Positions 1-9,093 are shown, counted from the first letter of the stretch. The stretch: 64,000 nucleotides of DNA from Bacillus sp. ISL-45 (GCF_018613195.1 NZ_JAGGQQ010000008.1:124001-188000); one strand, 5' to 3'. Numbers and translations are program-made. Notes: generated by a model not told the origin, from the letters alone.

Positions 1-1287
1 CGCCCGCTCAAAATCCTTATAAACAACAAACGTCGAAACTCCCAAATAATATATAGAAACGAGTGAGCTCGTCAGCGCGAGCCCCGGATATCCAAACGGT
101 CCAACGAGAATCCAGTTGAAGATAAGGTTCAATACAATAGTCGTAATACTGATCCTCAACACAATCGCTGTCTTGCCGCGAGCGTACATCGATTTGGAAA
201 CAATGTATTGCAACCCTTGAGTGACGATCAAAGGAATATAATAAACAAGTGCAATATACGTATTCTGTGTATCCTCTGCGGTAAAGCGCCCACGCTCGAA
301 AACAAACGAAATCGCTTCCTTACCAACGAGGAGCAGGCCAACCGCTATCGGCAGCAATGTAACAAGCGTAATCTGCATGCCCATGAACACAGTTCCCTGG
401 AACTTCTTGTGGTTGTCCACCTGTTCAGATAATAATGTAAAAATGATTGCTGCAACGGTCGTCGCATAAATCGCCTGCGGAATGCTCACCAGCAGGGAGG
501 CGTTGTTTAAGTAAGTAACAGCACCGCTCTCGGTACCTGATGCAAATGACTTATTCACGAACATATTGATCTGCCCGACAACCGAATTCAGCAGCGCCGG
601 TGCCAGCAGAACTAGGAAAGCTGAGCCAAAAGCCTTTTCCACCTTAACAGTCGGCTGCCACTCATACCCGTTCTTAAAAAGGAAAAAGAACTGGATGACC
701 ATTCCGAGGAAGGTTCCGAAAATAAAACCGTATGCCAAGCTGTAAATTCCCCATTGATCGGAGAACAGCAGCGCAAAAACCGCACCCATCAAGGTTGCCA
801 GCAATTTAGAAACCTGCGTAGGAACAAACACCCGCCGTCCCTGCAAATAAGATTCAAGAATACCGTTCACCGCGATTAAAGTCATGAACAGGAAAAAGAA
901 CTGTGTAATTTCAACGGCTACTTCTTCTGTCGTCTCCGTCATGTTGCCATAAATCAGCGGCACAATATAAGGAACGAGGAAATAACCAGCGAGGGTCACA
1001 CCAAGGAATACTAAAAAAGTGCCATTCAAAATGCCATTTGCATTCCGATCCGTTTCCTCCGGGCTTTCCTTCCGTTTTTGCACGTACATAGGAAGGAATA
1101 CATTGTTGAACCCGCCAGAAATCATCGCTACTACGAGCGTAATGAAAGAAAAAGCCAGCAAATAGCCATCCGTGTATTCGCTTGCTCCGAACTCTCTGGC
1201 AATGATACTTTCCCGCAAAAAACCTGACAGCTTAAGAACCAGAGCCAGGAGGGTGATCCAAATGGCCGTTTTTTTCAATCCTGCCAT
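1..1287 (-). CDS. murJ: MurJ/MviN-type lipid flippase, C-terminus cut by window edge
   Basis: Reading the minus strand from an ATG at 1287 gives an open frame of 429 codons that runs off the window; the family is usually about 500 residues, so the last 70 or so are missing. The start (MAGLKKTAIWITLLALVL) and the FLRESIIAREFGAS segment are typical of MurJ/MviN and related Wzx-type (MOP superfamily) transporters, and the rest alternates hydrophobic spans with short loops. Expected role is flipping undecaprenyl-linked wall precursors or SCWP repeat units across the membrane. It is the downstream member of a minus-strand set with a GT4 enzyme and csaB, which favours a wall-polymer role, but a terminator separates it from them. 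MurJ versus a dedicated polysaccharide flippase cannot be settled from sequence alone. Confidence 0.8.
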   Translation of the reverse strand, partial: MAGLKKTAIWITLLALVLKLSGFLRESIIAREFGASEYTDGYLLAFSFITLVVAMISGGFNNVFLPMYVQKRKESPEETDRNANGILNGTFLVFLGVTLAGYFLVPYIVPLIYGNMTETTEEVAVEITQFFFLFMTLIAVNGILESYLQGRRVFVPTQVSKLLATLMGAVFALLFSDQWGIYSLAYGFIFGTFLGMVIQFFFLFKNGYEWQPTVKVEKAFGSAFLVLLAPALLNSVVGQINMFVNKSFASGTESGAVTYLNNASLLVSIPQAIYATTVAAIIFTLLSEQVDNHKKFQGTVFMGMQITLVTLLPIAVGLLLVGKEAISFVFERGRFTAEDTQNTYIALVYYIPLIVTQGLQYIVSKSMYARGKTAIVLRISITTIVLNLIFNWILVGPFGYPGLALTSSLVSIYYLGVSTFVVYKDFERA

Positions 1288-1360
1288 ATCATTTCAGTCA
1301 CTTTCTATAAAAGAATTTTCATCAAAGCTCTAACATCACTTAAAAAACAGCCTAAATAAA

Positions 1361-1387
1361 AGTAAGGCGAAACAATGCCGCCTTACT
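1361..1387 (-). terminator. intrinsic terminator after the GT4 gene
   Basis: A 9-bp inverted repeat (AGTAAGGCG at 1361-1369 with CGCCTTACT at 1379-1387) is followed on the minus strand by TTTTATTTA. It lies downstream of the stop of the 1430-2605 gene and upstream of the flippase gene. Confidence 0.8.
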
Positions 1388-1429
1388 AGTTTCAAACTAT
1401 ATCATATCAGTAATCATGCTCACAAAAAA

Positions 1430-2605
1430 CTATTTACGGCCTAAAGCGCTCAAATAGATTTCTTCATATTTCTCAGCCGCGGCAATATGAGAGTATTCCT
1501 CTTCAATCTTCTGGCGAGCCTTCGCGGCGAATTCCTCACCTTTTTCAGGATTCTTCAATAAGAAAATGATCGCTTCCGCAAGCTCCTGGACGTTCTTCTC
1601 CTCAACAAGCAGGCCATCTTCTTTATCCACGATGATTTCCTTCAAGCCGCCAACTGCGCATGCAACCAGCGGTGAACCCGAACCCATCGCTTCAAGCGCG
1701 GAAATCGAAGTCGCTTCCTCAACACCCGCAGAGTGGACACTCGGCACAAGCGCAACATCGGCAAGCGCATAGTAGTCCTTAACCTTGTCGTGTGCAACAG
1801 CACCAAGCAGGTCAACCCTGTCCTCCAGTCCATTTTCAGCAACAATTTTCTTGATTTCTGACAACGCCTCGCCGCTTCCTGCATAGATTAACCTTGTGTT
1901 TGGAAATTCCTTCAGCACGGCCGGCATCGCAAGCGCAGGATAGATGACGCCATTCTTTTTCGTCAGGCGGCGCGGCACGAACAATATATGTTCATCCCGA
2001 GAGACGCCGTATTGATCACGAAGCGCATTTTTTCTATCCTTATCAGGCTTGAAGCTATGGATATCAATAAAATTGCGGATCGCGAACCCGTCAACACCAG
2101 ATACGTCCTTCACATATTGTTTCAGGCGCTGGTCAACCGTAATAATCTTACGGGTGTTTTGGTATGCCTTGATCTCGATTTCCTGCATTTCGTTCGCTTC
2201 CGGGCTGCCCTCGTCAATCGAACCTTTGCTGACAGCCTCAAAAGCCATGTAACCATGGACAGTCGAAACAACAGGAATTCCTGTCTCCAGCGCAGCCAGG
2301 GTAGTGAAAGGATCCTGGGCATTGATGACGTCATAATTCTTGTTCTTGTTTTTTAAAATAAGAGCCTTCAGTAGATTCTTACGTGCATAGTGGCTCCAAA
2401 GGATTCCGCGGCCCTTTTTTACTTTATTGATCACAAAGCTTGGACCCTGTGCGTACATTTTGCGGACAACAGGAGACACATCAGTGAACGAAAGGACATC
2501 CACTTCATGTCCGCGCTCCTCGAGTCCGGCCTTTAATGTCGCAACGTGAGTCGATAGCCCGCCAGCGTGCGGGTAGTCATAAGCGGTAGCAATAAGAATC
2601 TTCAT
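1430..2605 (-). CDS. GT4-family glycosyltransferase (SCWP locus)
   Basis: 391 residues, GT-B fold glycosyltransferase family 4. The N-terminal acceptor domain begins MKILIATAYDYPHAGGLSTH with the GG loop seen in many GT4 enzymes. The donor domain carries the FVPRRLTKKNGV strand-loop and the EX7E signature EEATSISALEAMGSG near residue 300. The start is supported by AGGAGG about 8 nt upstream on the minus strand. It lies between csaB and the flippase gene, so it probably adds a sugar to the secondary cell wall polymer or a related lipid-linked glycan on the cytoplasmic face. Donor and acceptor cannot be read from sequence. Confidence 0.85.
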   Translation of the reverse strand: MKILIATAYDYPHAGGLSTHVATLKAGLEERGHEVDVLSFTDVSPVVRKMYAQGPSFVINKVKKGRGILWSHYARKNLLKALILKNKNKNYDVINAQDPFTTLAALETGIPVVSTVHGYMAFEAVSKGSIDEGSPEANEMQEIEIKAYQNTRKIITVDQRLKQYVKDVSGVDGFAIRNFIDIHSFKPDKDRKNALRDQYGVSRDEHILFVPRRLTKKNGVIYPALAMPAVLKEFPNTRLIYAGSGEALSEIKKIVAENGLEDRVDLLGAVAHDKVKDYYALADVALVPSVHSAGVEEATSISALEAMGSGSPLVACAVGGLKEIIVDKEDGLLVEEKNVQELAEAIIFLLKNPEKGEEFAAKARQKIEEEYSHIAAAEKYEEIYLSALGRK

Positions 2606-2740
2606 AATTGCACCTCCTGGGTTATTTTGACGATGAAAAAGTTCTAGAAGTTTCTATCTATAAAAAATCCCTACTATATATACAGGTCAATATACACAGT
2701 ATTTCCAGGAATTTTTCACATCATGTAATTTGCAAATTGG

Positions 2741-2895
2741 ATCAGCAGAACCGACACTGATGTTACCAACCAGGGCAGCACATGAACCGCCGAAGTACAG
2801 TTTAAGAAGCTTAACAGGGTTCAACACAAGAACCGCCTCTAAGTCGCGATGGTAAAAACTTAACAAGGTGCGACAAAAGAACGGTCCCTATGTCT
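2741..2895. repeat. four degenerate tandem repeats in csaB-GT4 intergenic region
   Basis: The 295 bases between the two minus-strand genes contain four imperfect units, each built around an AGAACCG- or TGAACCG-type core: near 2741-2764, 2777-2800, 2823-2845 and 2873-2895. The upstream parts also match (CTTAACAGGG and CTTAACAAGG before the last two), giving a period of roughly 36-50 bases. The last unit starts GACA and ends TGTC, an inverted-repeat edge. No open reading frame or clear terminator is seen here. They may be decayed REP-type palindromes. Confidence 0.55.
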
Positions 2896-2900
2896 CTGGA

Positions 2901-4010
2901 TTACTTTCCAAAGTTCTCCTTTAGCAAATCAACATTCCGAACAGCCTCAACACGCATTTCAGCAGCATTTCCTTGGACGATCTTGCTGTATTTTTCCCTG
3001 TTGTCCAAAAGCTCTAAACCATTCGTAGTCAGTTGTTCGACATTCATTTCTTCAAGCACGGCGGAGAATTGCCACATGCCGCTGCGCTTCAGCAGGCTTT
3101 CGACCTTTTTATCATAGCTTAACCCAATATGCGGCACGCCTGTCAGTGTCGAGAAAATCAATGCGTGCAATCTCATGCCGATCGTGATCTGGCATTCGCC
3201 GATGAAGTTCAAATATTGATTTGGCGTGAAATTCGTTCCAAGGATATGGCATTTATCAGCATGTTTCATATGCTTCAGTACATTTTTGCTGGCCGTGTCG
3301 TCGTGATGGCCTTCCATCGGCACGAACACCGGCGTGATATCGCGGGCTTCGATCCAGTTATCGAGAATCTCAGCGATCTGCTCAAACTGCTTTACTTTTT
3401 CAAACCATGGACGGACAGATACGGCGACAAGATTATCCTTGCGCTCAAGCTGCAGGCTGTCCATCGCGGCCGTGTCCTTTTTCGGATGGAAAGCGAACAC
3501 GATGTCCGAAGTCACAACAGTCTCAGGGCGATTCACACCCAACTTATGCAGCAGGTCCTTCGAGAACTGGTCGCGGACCGTCACGAAATCTGCCATATTG
3601 GCAAACACTTTCATCAGGATCTTGCCCCAGGTTGAGTTTACCGGGCCAATCCCCTGGGAAAAGAACATGACCTTCGTCCCGACAAGCTTGGCCAAAAAGA
3701 CAATCAACAGATAATACGGAAGGGGACCGAAAATAAAGCGGGTAGGATATGTATCCTGCAGCAAACCGCCGCCGCCCGAGATCAGCAGGTCAGCTTCCTT
3801 CAAAGCATTGACCTTTGCTTTAAAATCCTGGCGCCAGCCGCGGTAAACGGTTTTGACATTATGTTCCTTTGCGGTCTGTTCCGGTGATAAAGAGAATACG
3901 GTAATTTCTGGCTGGTCTAAATGTTCTCGCAAGTTATCGACAATGGATTCAAGTATGGCTTCGTCACCAGTATTACCGAGACCATAAAATCCTGAGATGA
4001 CAATTTTCAA
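2901..4010 (-). CDS. csaB: polysaccharide pyruvyl transferase CsaB
   Basis: 369 residues. CsaB adds a ketal-linked pyruvate to the secondary cell wall polymer, creating the ligand that SLH domains bind (established for Bacillus anthracis and Paenibacillus). Family motifs are visible: GFYGLGNTGDEAI at residues 7-19, ISGGGGLLQD around 78-87, SQGIGPV around 118-124, and GMRLHALIF in the C-terminal domain, the conserved Arg/His segment of the family. Length is normal. It has its own promoter facing away from the plus-strand SCWP genes, with a hairpin plus T-run in its leader. Four SLH proteins encoded between 9.6 and 36.3 kb would depend on its product. Confidence 0.95.
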   Translation of the reverse strand: MKIVISGFYGLGNTGDEAILESIVDNLREHLDQPEITVFSLSPEQTAKEHNVKTVYRGWRQDFKAKVNALKEADLLISGGGGLLQDTYPTRFIFGPLPYYLLIVFLAKLVGTKVMFFSQGIGPVNSTWGKILMKVFANMADFVTVRDQFSKDLLHKLGVNRPETVVTSDIVFAFHPKKDTAAMDSLQLERKDNLVAVSVRPWFEKVKQFEQIAEILDNWIEARDITPVFVPMEGHHDDTASKNVLKHMKHADKCHILGTNFTPNQYLNFIGECQITIGMRLHALIFSTLTGVPHIGLSYDKKVESLLKRSGMWQFSAVLEEMNVEQLTTNGLELLDNREKYSKIVQGNAAEMRVEAVRNVDLLKENFGK

Positions 4011-4073
4011 AGAAGTTGCTCCTCCTTAATATAGAAAGTATTGCGTTGGTAAAACATAAGCGTAATAAGCTGT

Positions 4074-4109
4074 AAAAAAAAGAAGGTGCCGAACGAAATC
4101 GAAAGCACC
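4074..4109 (-). terminator. hairpin with T-run in csaB leader (possible attenuator)
   Basis: On the minus strand GGTGC and GCACC (4085-4109) form a 5-bp stem, followed after TTC by a run of eight T. It lies between the csaB promoter and the csaB start rather than after a gene, so it would act as a leader terminator if functional. The stem is short. Confidence 0.45.
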
Positions 4110-4132
4110 CAAAAGCTAAACAATATTTTAAC

Positions 4133-4160
4133 ATTATAACCGAAACCATTCAATGTTCAA
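4133..4160 (-). promoter_or_regulatory. sigma-A-like promoter for csaB
   Basis: On the minus strand TTGAAC (4160-4155), a 16-base spacer and TATAAT (4138-4133) match the sigma-A consensus closely. The predicted transcript begins about 120 bases before csaB. Confidence 0.65.
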
Positions 4161-4171
4161 GGGTGCATGGT

Positions 4172-4201
4172 TTGACAAGATTTGATATACTATGTTAGAA
4201 A
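4172..4201 (+). promoter_or_regulatory. candidate promoter for plus-strand SCWP genes
   Basis: A perfect -35 TTGACA at 4172-4177 has a weak -10 (TAGAAA, 4196-4201) at 18 bases. TATACT at 4186 is too close to pair with it. It is divergent from the csaB promoter, only 12 bases away. Confidence 0.4.
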
Positions 4202-4273
4202 TTAAAGCTAGATTGATCAGAAAATCACAATAAATACCTATAATTAACTGCCTTAAAAAGAGAGGTCCTTTTA

Positions 4274-5551
4274 ATGAAAAAGATTTGTGTCATTGGATTA
4301 GGTTATATCGGACTGCCAACCGCTGCGATCTTTGCAAGAGCCGGCTATGATATTGTCGGAGTCGATGTCAGCGAACGTGTAGTGAACTCTTTAAATAATG
4401 GAAATGTAACAATTGAAGAAGTCGGGCTTCCTGAGCTCGTGAAAGAAGCGGTCGAAAAAGGGAAGCTTCGCGCTTCCCTTACACCTGAGGAAGCAGATGT
4501 ATTCATCATCGCCGTGCCAACACCAATCCACCACGATTACACTGCGAATGTTGATTACGTCATCAGCGCAACGAAGGCGATCGTTCCTTTCGTTAAAAAA
4601 GGCGATGTGGTCATTGTCGAATCGACGATCCCGCCAAGAACGATGGATGATGTCGTCGCACCAATCCTTCAAGAGGCAGGTCATGACGTGCAAAACGACA
4701 TTTTCCTTGCACACTGCCCTGAGCGCGTGCTCCCAGGCCGCATCCTGATCGAATTGATTGAAAACACTCGTATTGTCGGCGGAACGACTCCTGTAGCCGC
4801 TAAAAAGGCTGCAGACGTATACCGCGCCATCGTAACGGGTGACGTGATTGAAACCGAGGCACTCACAGCGGAAATGTCCAAACTGATGGAAAACACATTC
4901 CGTGATGTCAACATTGCCCTGGCCAATGAACTCGCTAAAATCAGTGCGAAATTAGGTGTCAATGCACACGACGTGATCGAGCTTGCCAACAAGCATCCGC
5001 GCGTTAATATCCACCAGCCTGGACCAGGAGTAGGCGGACACTGCCTGGCAGTTGACCCATACTTCATCGTTGAAAAAGCACGAAATGAATCTGTGCTGAT
5101 CAAGCTGTCACGTGATATCAACAATTCTATGCCTGAATTCGTTGCTGAAAAAATCGAAGAATTGACAGTCCAGATCGAAAAGCCGAAGATCGCTGTCCTG
5201 GGATTGACCTATAAAGGAAACATCGATGACGTTCGTGAAAGCCCTGCAATCGAGATCTATCAATTGCTGGCCCGCAACCCGCGTTTCGAAACCGTGGCCC
5301 ATGACCCGCATGTCCAGCAGGATCAGGTATCATTCCCGCTTCTTTCATTAGAGGATGCGTTGAATGAAGCCCATGTTGCCGTCGTATTGGCTGACCACAA
5401 TGAATTCAAAACGCTGGATAGCAAACTTGTCGCTTCCAAAATGAAGTCGCCAGTCGTTTTCGATACAAAGAACTGCACGAACCTTGATAACGATTATGTC
5501 ACTTTGTACAGAATCGGTGATTTGTCAGGACTGAAACCAATCCAGCTCTAA
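4274..5551 (+). CDS. wecC: UDP-N-acetylmannosamine dehydrogenase-like nucleotide-sugar dehydrogenase
   Basis: 425 residues, UDP-glucose/GDP-mannose dehydrogenase superfamily. An N-terminal Rossmann motif GLGYIGLPTAAIFA (8-21) binds NAD. The central domain ends in GPGVGGHCLAVDPYF, where Cys257 is the expected catalytic thiol. The C-terminal UDP-binding domain contains GLTYKGNIDDVRESPA. The HCLAVDPYF context is typical of the WecC/UDP-ManNAc branch rather than of UDP-glucose dehydrogenases, which have SCFPKD (seen in the gene at 54605). Expected product is UDP-ManNAcA (uronate) for the wall polymer. The next gene is a WecG/TagA-type ManNAc transferase, which fits. The RBS AGAGG lies 8 nt before the ATG. 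Confidence 0.85.
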   Translation: MKKICVIGLGYIGLPTAAIFARAGYDIVGVDVSERVVNSLNNGNVTIEEVGLPELVKEAVEKGKLRASLTPEEADVFIIAVPTPIHHDYTANVDYVISATKAIVPFVKKGDVVIVESTIPPRTMDDVVAPILQEAGHDVQNDIFLAHCPERVLPGRILIELIENTRIVGGTTPVAAKKAADVYRAIVTGDVIETEALTAEMSKLMENTFRDVNIALANELAKISAKLGVNAHDVIELANKHPRVNIHQPGPGVGGHCLAVDPYFIVEKARNESVLIKLSRDINNSMPEFVAEKIEELTVQIEKPKIAVLGLTYKGNIDDVRESPAIEIYQLLARNPRFETVAHDPHVQQDQVSFPLLSLEDALNEAHVAVVLADHNEFKTLDSKLVASKMKSPVVFDTKNCTNLDNDYVTLYRIGDLSGLKPIQL

Positions 5552-5569
5552 GAGGGTTTGATACTTGCC

Positions 5570-6283
5570 ATGAAAAAAGAAAATTACCTGGGCGTCGATG
5601 TTTCGCCTTATAATTACGAAGAAATCATTGCAGACCTGCGTGAACGAATGAAGGCAGGCCTGCAATCCACGATTATCGCAGTCAACCCTGAAAAGGTCAT
5701 GGCCGCTGAAAAAAATGAAGAGCTTCGCCAGCTGATCAACTCATCAACCTACCAGATTCCAGATGGAGTAGGGATTTTGCTTGCCTCGAAAATGAAGGGC
5801 GGCAAAATTTCCTCCCGCGTCACTGGTGTCGATATGATGGACAGGCTGATCCGCTTTGCTGCCGAGGAGAACCACAAGGTCTTCCTTTACGGCGCCAAAG
5901 AAGAAGTCGTCACATCAGCGAAGCAAAAGCTTGAAGAAAAATACCCGGCCCTGGTGATTTCCGGCTACGAAAATGGGTATGAAAAAGATAATGACAAGAT
6001 TATCAATAAAATTAACGCTTCAGAAGCTGAATTGCTGTTCGTCGCGATGGGCAGCCCAAAGCAGGAACTGTGGATCCGCGAGAACATGGGCAAGCTGAAC
6101 GTAAAAGTATTCCAGGGAGTCGGCGGAAGCTTTGACGTCTTTTCAGGAAAAGTCCAGCGTGCGCCTTTATTTTTCCGCAAGCTTGGAATTGAGTGGCTGT
6201 ACCGCCTTTTAAAAGAACCAAAGCGATTCAAGCGCCAGCTGGCATTGCCGCGCTTCCTAGTAAAACTACTTGGAGCTAAATAA
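5570..6283 (+). CDS. WecG/TagA/CpsF family N-acetylmannosaminyl(uronate) transferase
   Basis: 237 residues from ATG 5570; an upstream in-frame TTG at 5558 is only one base from AGAGGG, so the ATG is preferred although its spacing is long. The GT26-family signatures are present: a VNPEKVMAAEKN segment, YQIPDGVGILLASKM with the conserved Asp-Gly, MGSPKQELWI, and GVGGSFDVFSGK. These enzymes transfer ManNAc or ManNAcA to undecaprenyl-PP-GlcNAc, an early step of wall teichoic acid, enterobacterial common antigen and SCWP assembly. It starts 18 bases after the dehydrogenase stop, so the two are probably co-transcribed and consecutive in the pathway. A terminator follows. Confidence 0.85.
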   Translation: MKKENYLGVDVSPYNYEEIIADLRERMKAGLQSTIIAVNPEKVMAAEKNEELRQLINSSTYQIPDGVGILLASKMKGGKISSRVTGVDMMDRLIRFAAEENHKVFLYGAKEEVVTSAKQKLEEKYPALVISGYENGYEKDNDKIINKINASEAELLFVAMGSPKQELWIRENMGKLNVKVFQGVGGSFDVFSGKVQRAPLFFRKLGIEWLYRLLKEPKRFKRQLALPRFLVKLLGAK

Positions 6284-6306
6284 TATTGATATATTAGAAC
6301 CAAAAT

Positions 6307-6335
6307 AAGGCTTGAACTAACTATTCAAGCCTTTT
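6307..6335 (+). terminator. intrinsic terminator after WecG/TagA gene
   Basis: A 10-bp perfect stem AAGGCTTGAA/TTCAAGCCTT (6307-6316 and 6324-6333) has a 7-base loop. The T-tail is short (TTTT). Confidence 0.65.
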
Positions 6336-6361
6336 AAATTGCCCAAAATTGTAAAAACTAC

Positions 6362-6390
6362 TTTAAACATGGTCAAAACCTGTTTATAAT
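6362..6390 (+). promoter_or_regulatory. candidate promoter for the polymerase/GT4 pair
   Basis: TTTAAA (6362-6367), a 17-base spacer and a perfect TATAAT (6385-6390) lie downstream of the 6307 terminator and 80 bases upstream of the next ATG. Confidence 0.5.
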
Positions 6391-6469
6391 TTAAAAAGTC
6401 AGACAAATTTCGTCAAAAACCTGCACTTTTATCATCTATGTCGATTAAGCACGAGAAAGGAATTTTCGA

Positions 6470-7954
6470 ATGAACTCGTTAACCTGGAGAGATTTTCCGT
6501 TCATCTTTATTGCCCTGCCGGTTCTCGTAGTGGCTTTGTTGTTTCCCGGCACGATTACAGGCCTTGGGGCAGCAGCAGTTTTAGCATTATACGCACTTGT
6601 ATCACCTAAAAATGGACTATTAATGCTGCTATTGTATTTCCCGACAAGACCATTTTTAATAGAAATCAACCCCTCACTGAAAATAGTCGGGGATCTCATC
6701 ATCCTGGCCGCATTCGCAAATGTGGCATTTACAGCGATTCGCACTGGCAACTTCAAAAGTCTGTTCAAGTTCCAGATCTTCGAATGGGCCTTCTTCGGCT
6801 TCCTAGCAGTCGGCGCTATTTCAGCATTCATCACAGGCGTTGAACCAGGAGTCATCATTTTTCAGATTCGCGCATTCGTTATTACTTACATTGTTTACTA
6901 CGTTGTAAAACGTCTTGATATCACAAAGGAAGACATCCTGAAATTCCTTTGGACGACATTTGTTATGGCAATAGTGCTCAGTCTTCATGGACTTGTCGAA
7001 AAAATGTCCCTCCGTTCCTATCTAATGCCGGAAAAATGGGTCGGCCGTTCGCTTTCCTATAATAACCGCGTCCGCATCTACGGATTGATTGATAACCCTA
7101 ACGTGCTGGCAGTGTATCTATCGTTGGCGGTCATGCTCACGGTTTATTTAAAGCAATTTGTCGCGGGGAAAACAAAACTCATCCTCAATATCGGGATGAT
7201 CCTTATGTTTGGTGTCATTACCCTTACATACTCAAGGGGAACATGGATTGGCTTTGTCATCGCCCTGGCAGTATACCTGGCTGTTTCGAAAAACTGGCAG
7301 CGCACAGGCAAACTTTTCGTTGCCGCAGTTCTGTCGATTATATTAATCAACATTCCTGTGACACAAGCAACGAACTATTTTAAAAATGCTGGAGTGGGTG
7401 AAAATATTCAGCGTAACATAACGCAGGATGAGCCACCCGAAGAAGACCATCCTTCCGATGAAGAACGGCGCATGAAGGAAACCTTTGAAATGTCAACAGT
7501 TGAGCTAAGTAAAACAACCGGACGTCTTTTCATCGTCAATAAAGGCTTTGAAATCTTCAAAGATCACCCAGCTATCGGTACGGGTTTCGCCACATTCGGT
7601 GACTCCGCGGCAAAAGGAAACGGCTCGCCTATCTACGAAGAGTACGGAATTGGACACAATATCTACTCAGATAATCAATATATCCAGATCATCGCCCAGA
7701 CAGGAGCTGCAGGTGTCATCCTGTTCGCCGTCTTCCTTCTCGGCATGCTTTTCTTCCTCTGGAAAAAGCGAAAAGACACCAGCCTGGCAACAGCCGTGCT
7801 TGCTGTCCTGATCGGTGTCTATGTCGTAGGCGTTCTCTATAATATCTGGGAAGACAAGACATTCACAACTTATTTCTTTATGATGCTGGCAGCCATCACG
7901 CACGGCATTAACTATAAAGGGTGGGGAAAAAATGAAAGTCCTTCATCTCATTAG
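6470..7954 (+). CDS. O-antigen ligase/polymerase (Wzy_C) family membrane protein
   Basis: 494 residues with about ten or more hydrophobic segments and one large hydrophilic loop near residues 300-390, the topology of the O-antigen ligase/Wzy superfamily. Family-like features are the membrane segment TYSRGTWIGFVIALAVY and, after the loop, GIGHNIYSDNQYIQIIAQTG, which matches the conserved H-N-x-Y region of this group. The loop contains an acidic stretch (DEPPEEDHPSDEER). Expected role is polymerising or transferring undecaprenyl-linked glycan units outside the membrane. The following GT4 gene overlaps it by 23 bases, indicating translational coupling. RBS AAAGGA precedes ATG 6470. Confidence 0.8.
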   Translation: MNSLTWRDFPFIFIALPVLVVALLFPGTITGLGAAAVLALYALVSPKNGLLMLLLYFPTRPFLIEINPSLKIVGDLIILAAFANVAFTAIRTGNFKSLFKFQIFEWAFFGFLAVGAISAFITGVEPGVIIFQIRAFVITYIVYYVVKRLDITKEDILKFLWTTFVMAIVLSLHGLVEKMSLRSYLMPEKWVGRSLSYNNRVRIYGLIDNPNVLAVYLSLAVMLTVYLKQFVAGKTKLILNIGMILMFGVITLTYSRGTWIGFVIALAVYLAVSKNWQRTGKLFVAAVLSIILINIPVTQATNYFKNAGVGENIQRNITQDEPPEEDHPSDEERRMKETFEMSTVELSKTTGRLFIVNKGFEIFKDHPAIGTGFATFGDSAAKGNGSPIYEEYGIGHNIYSDNQYIQIIAQTGAAGVILFAVFLLGMLFFLWKKRKDTSLATAVLAVLIGVYVVGVLYNIWEDKTFTTYFFMMLAAITHGINYKGWGKNESPSSH

Positions 7955-9020
7955 CGGCGGAGAAACAGGTGGTTCCAAAAACCACCTGCTTTCTTTATTG
8001 AAGAACCTGAATGAAACAGAAGTCCTGCTCGGAGTTTTCCAGGAAGGGAAGCTATCAGAAGAAGCAAGGCAAATGGGGATTCCGGTTATCATGTACGGCC
8101 AGTCCTCCCGCTACGATTTTTCCGTCATCAGCAAAATTAAACAAACTATCAAAGATAATCAGATTTCAATTGTCCATACACATGGCCCGCGCGCCAATTT
8201 ATTTACCTATTTCGTACGACAAACAACTCCTTTTAAGTGGATAAGCACGATTCACAGCGATCCATCCCAGGATTTTATCAAGGGCGGTATCAAGGGCAAA
8301 ATTTTCACGACGATCAATATGACTGTCATTAAAAAGATCGACCATTTTTTCGCCGTTTCTGAACGCTTCAAGCAAATGCTCGTCGGCTTCGGGCTGCCGG
8401 CTGAAAAAATCACCACGGTCTATAATGGCATTTCATTTGATGAACAGTTGGAATGCAAGCTGTCACGGGAAGAGCTTCAACTAAAAGAAGATGATTTTGT
8501 CATCTGCATGGTCGCAAGGCTGCACCCCATCAAAGGACACACCGTCGTGTTCGAAGCCCTGAAAAAAGTTCTGGCAGCAAAACAAAACGTAAAACTTCTG
8601 CTGATTGGCGACGGTCCGGAAAGGGATGACCTCGAACGCGAAGTCCGAGACAAGGGCTTAACAGAAAACGTCCGCTTCCTCGGCTTCCAGCAGGATGTCC
8701 ATTCCTACCTGTGCCTTTCAGATGTAAAATTGCTTGCTTCCTATAGTGAAAGCTTCCCGCTCGTCATTCTTGAAGCGGCCCGTGCGCATACACCGGTGAT
8801 TTCCACAGATGTCGGCGGAGTGAAGGATTTGATTGCCGAACCATCACTTGGCTGGGTAGTACCGATTAAGGATGCTGAAGCACTGGCAGGAGCCATTACA
8901 GAAGCAATCACCACAAGGAACCTTCCATCACTCGGAAATAACCTGTACGAAAAAGCATCCAGGCTTTACTCAATCGACCAGCTGGCAAAAAGCACAGAAG
9001 AAACGTACAAAAAAATTTAG
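7932..9020 (+). CDS. GT4-family glycosyltransferase
   Basis: 362 residues, GT-B fold. The N-terminal domain has GGETGGSKNHLLSLLKNL and the acceptor-side HTHGPRANLFTYF; the donor domain has VARLHPIKGH and the EX7E element in ESFPLVILEAARAHTPVI. RBS GGGTGGGG lies inside the end of the polymerase gene, and the 23-base overlap implies coupled expression. It probably builds the glycan handled by the upstream polymerase or ligase. Substrate is unknown. A terminator follows, so the SCWP/glycan unit ends here, just before the S-layer gene. Confidence 0.85.
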   Translation: MKVLHLISGGETGGSKNHLLSLLKNLNETEVLLGVFQEGKLSEEARQMGIPVIMYGQSSRYDFSVISKIKQTIKDNQISIVHTHGPRANLFTYFVRQTTPFKWISTIHSDPSQDFIKGGIKGKIFTTINMTVIKKIDHFFAVSERFKQMLVGFGLPAEKITTVYNGISFDEQLECKLSREELQLKEDDFVICMVARLHPIKGHTVVFEALKKVLAAKQNVKLLLIGDGPERDDLEREVRDKGLTENVRFLGFQQDVHSYLCLSDVKLLASYSESFPLVILEAARAHTPVISTDVGGVKDLIAEPSLGWVVPIKDAEALAGAITEAITTRNLPSLGNNLYEKASRLYSIDQLAKSTEETYKKI

Positions 9021-9062
9021 CATACACCCAAAGATTCACTCATAGTTATATCTTTGTGGGCC

Positions 9063-9093
9063 AAAAACATGTAGGGAACCCTGCATGTTTTTT
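9063..9093 (+). terminator. intrinsic terminator ending the glycan genes
   Basis: An ACATGTAGGG/CCCTGCATGT stem (one G-T pair, AA loop) is followed by TTTTTT, centred on 9077-9078. Confidence 0.8.
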
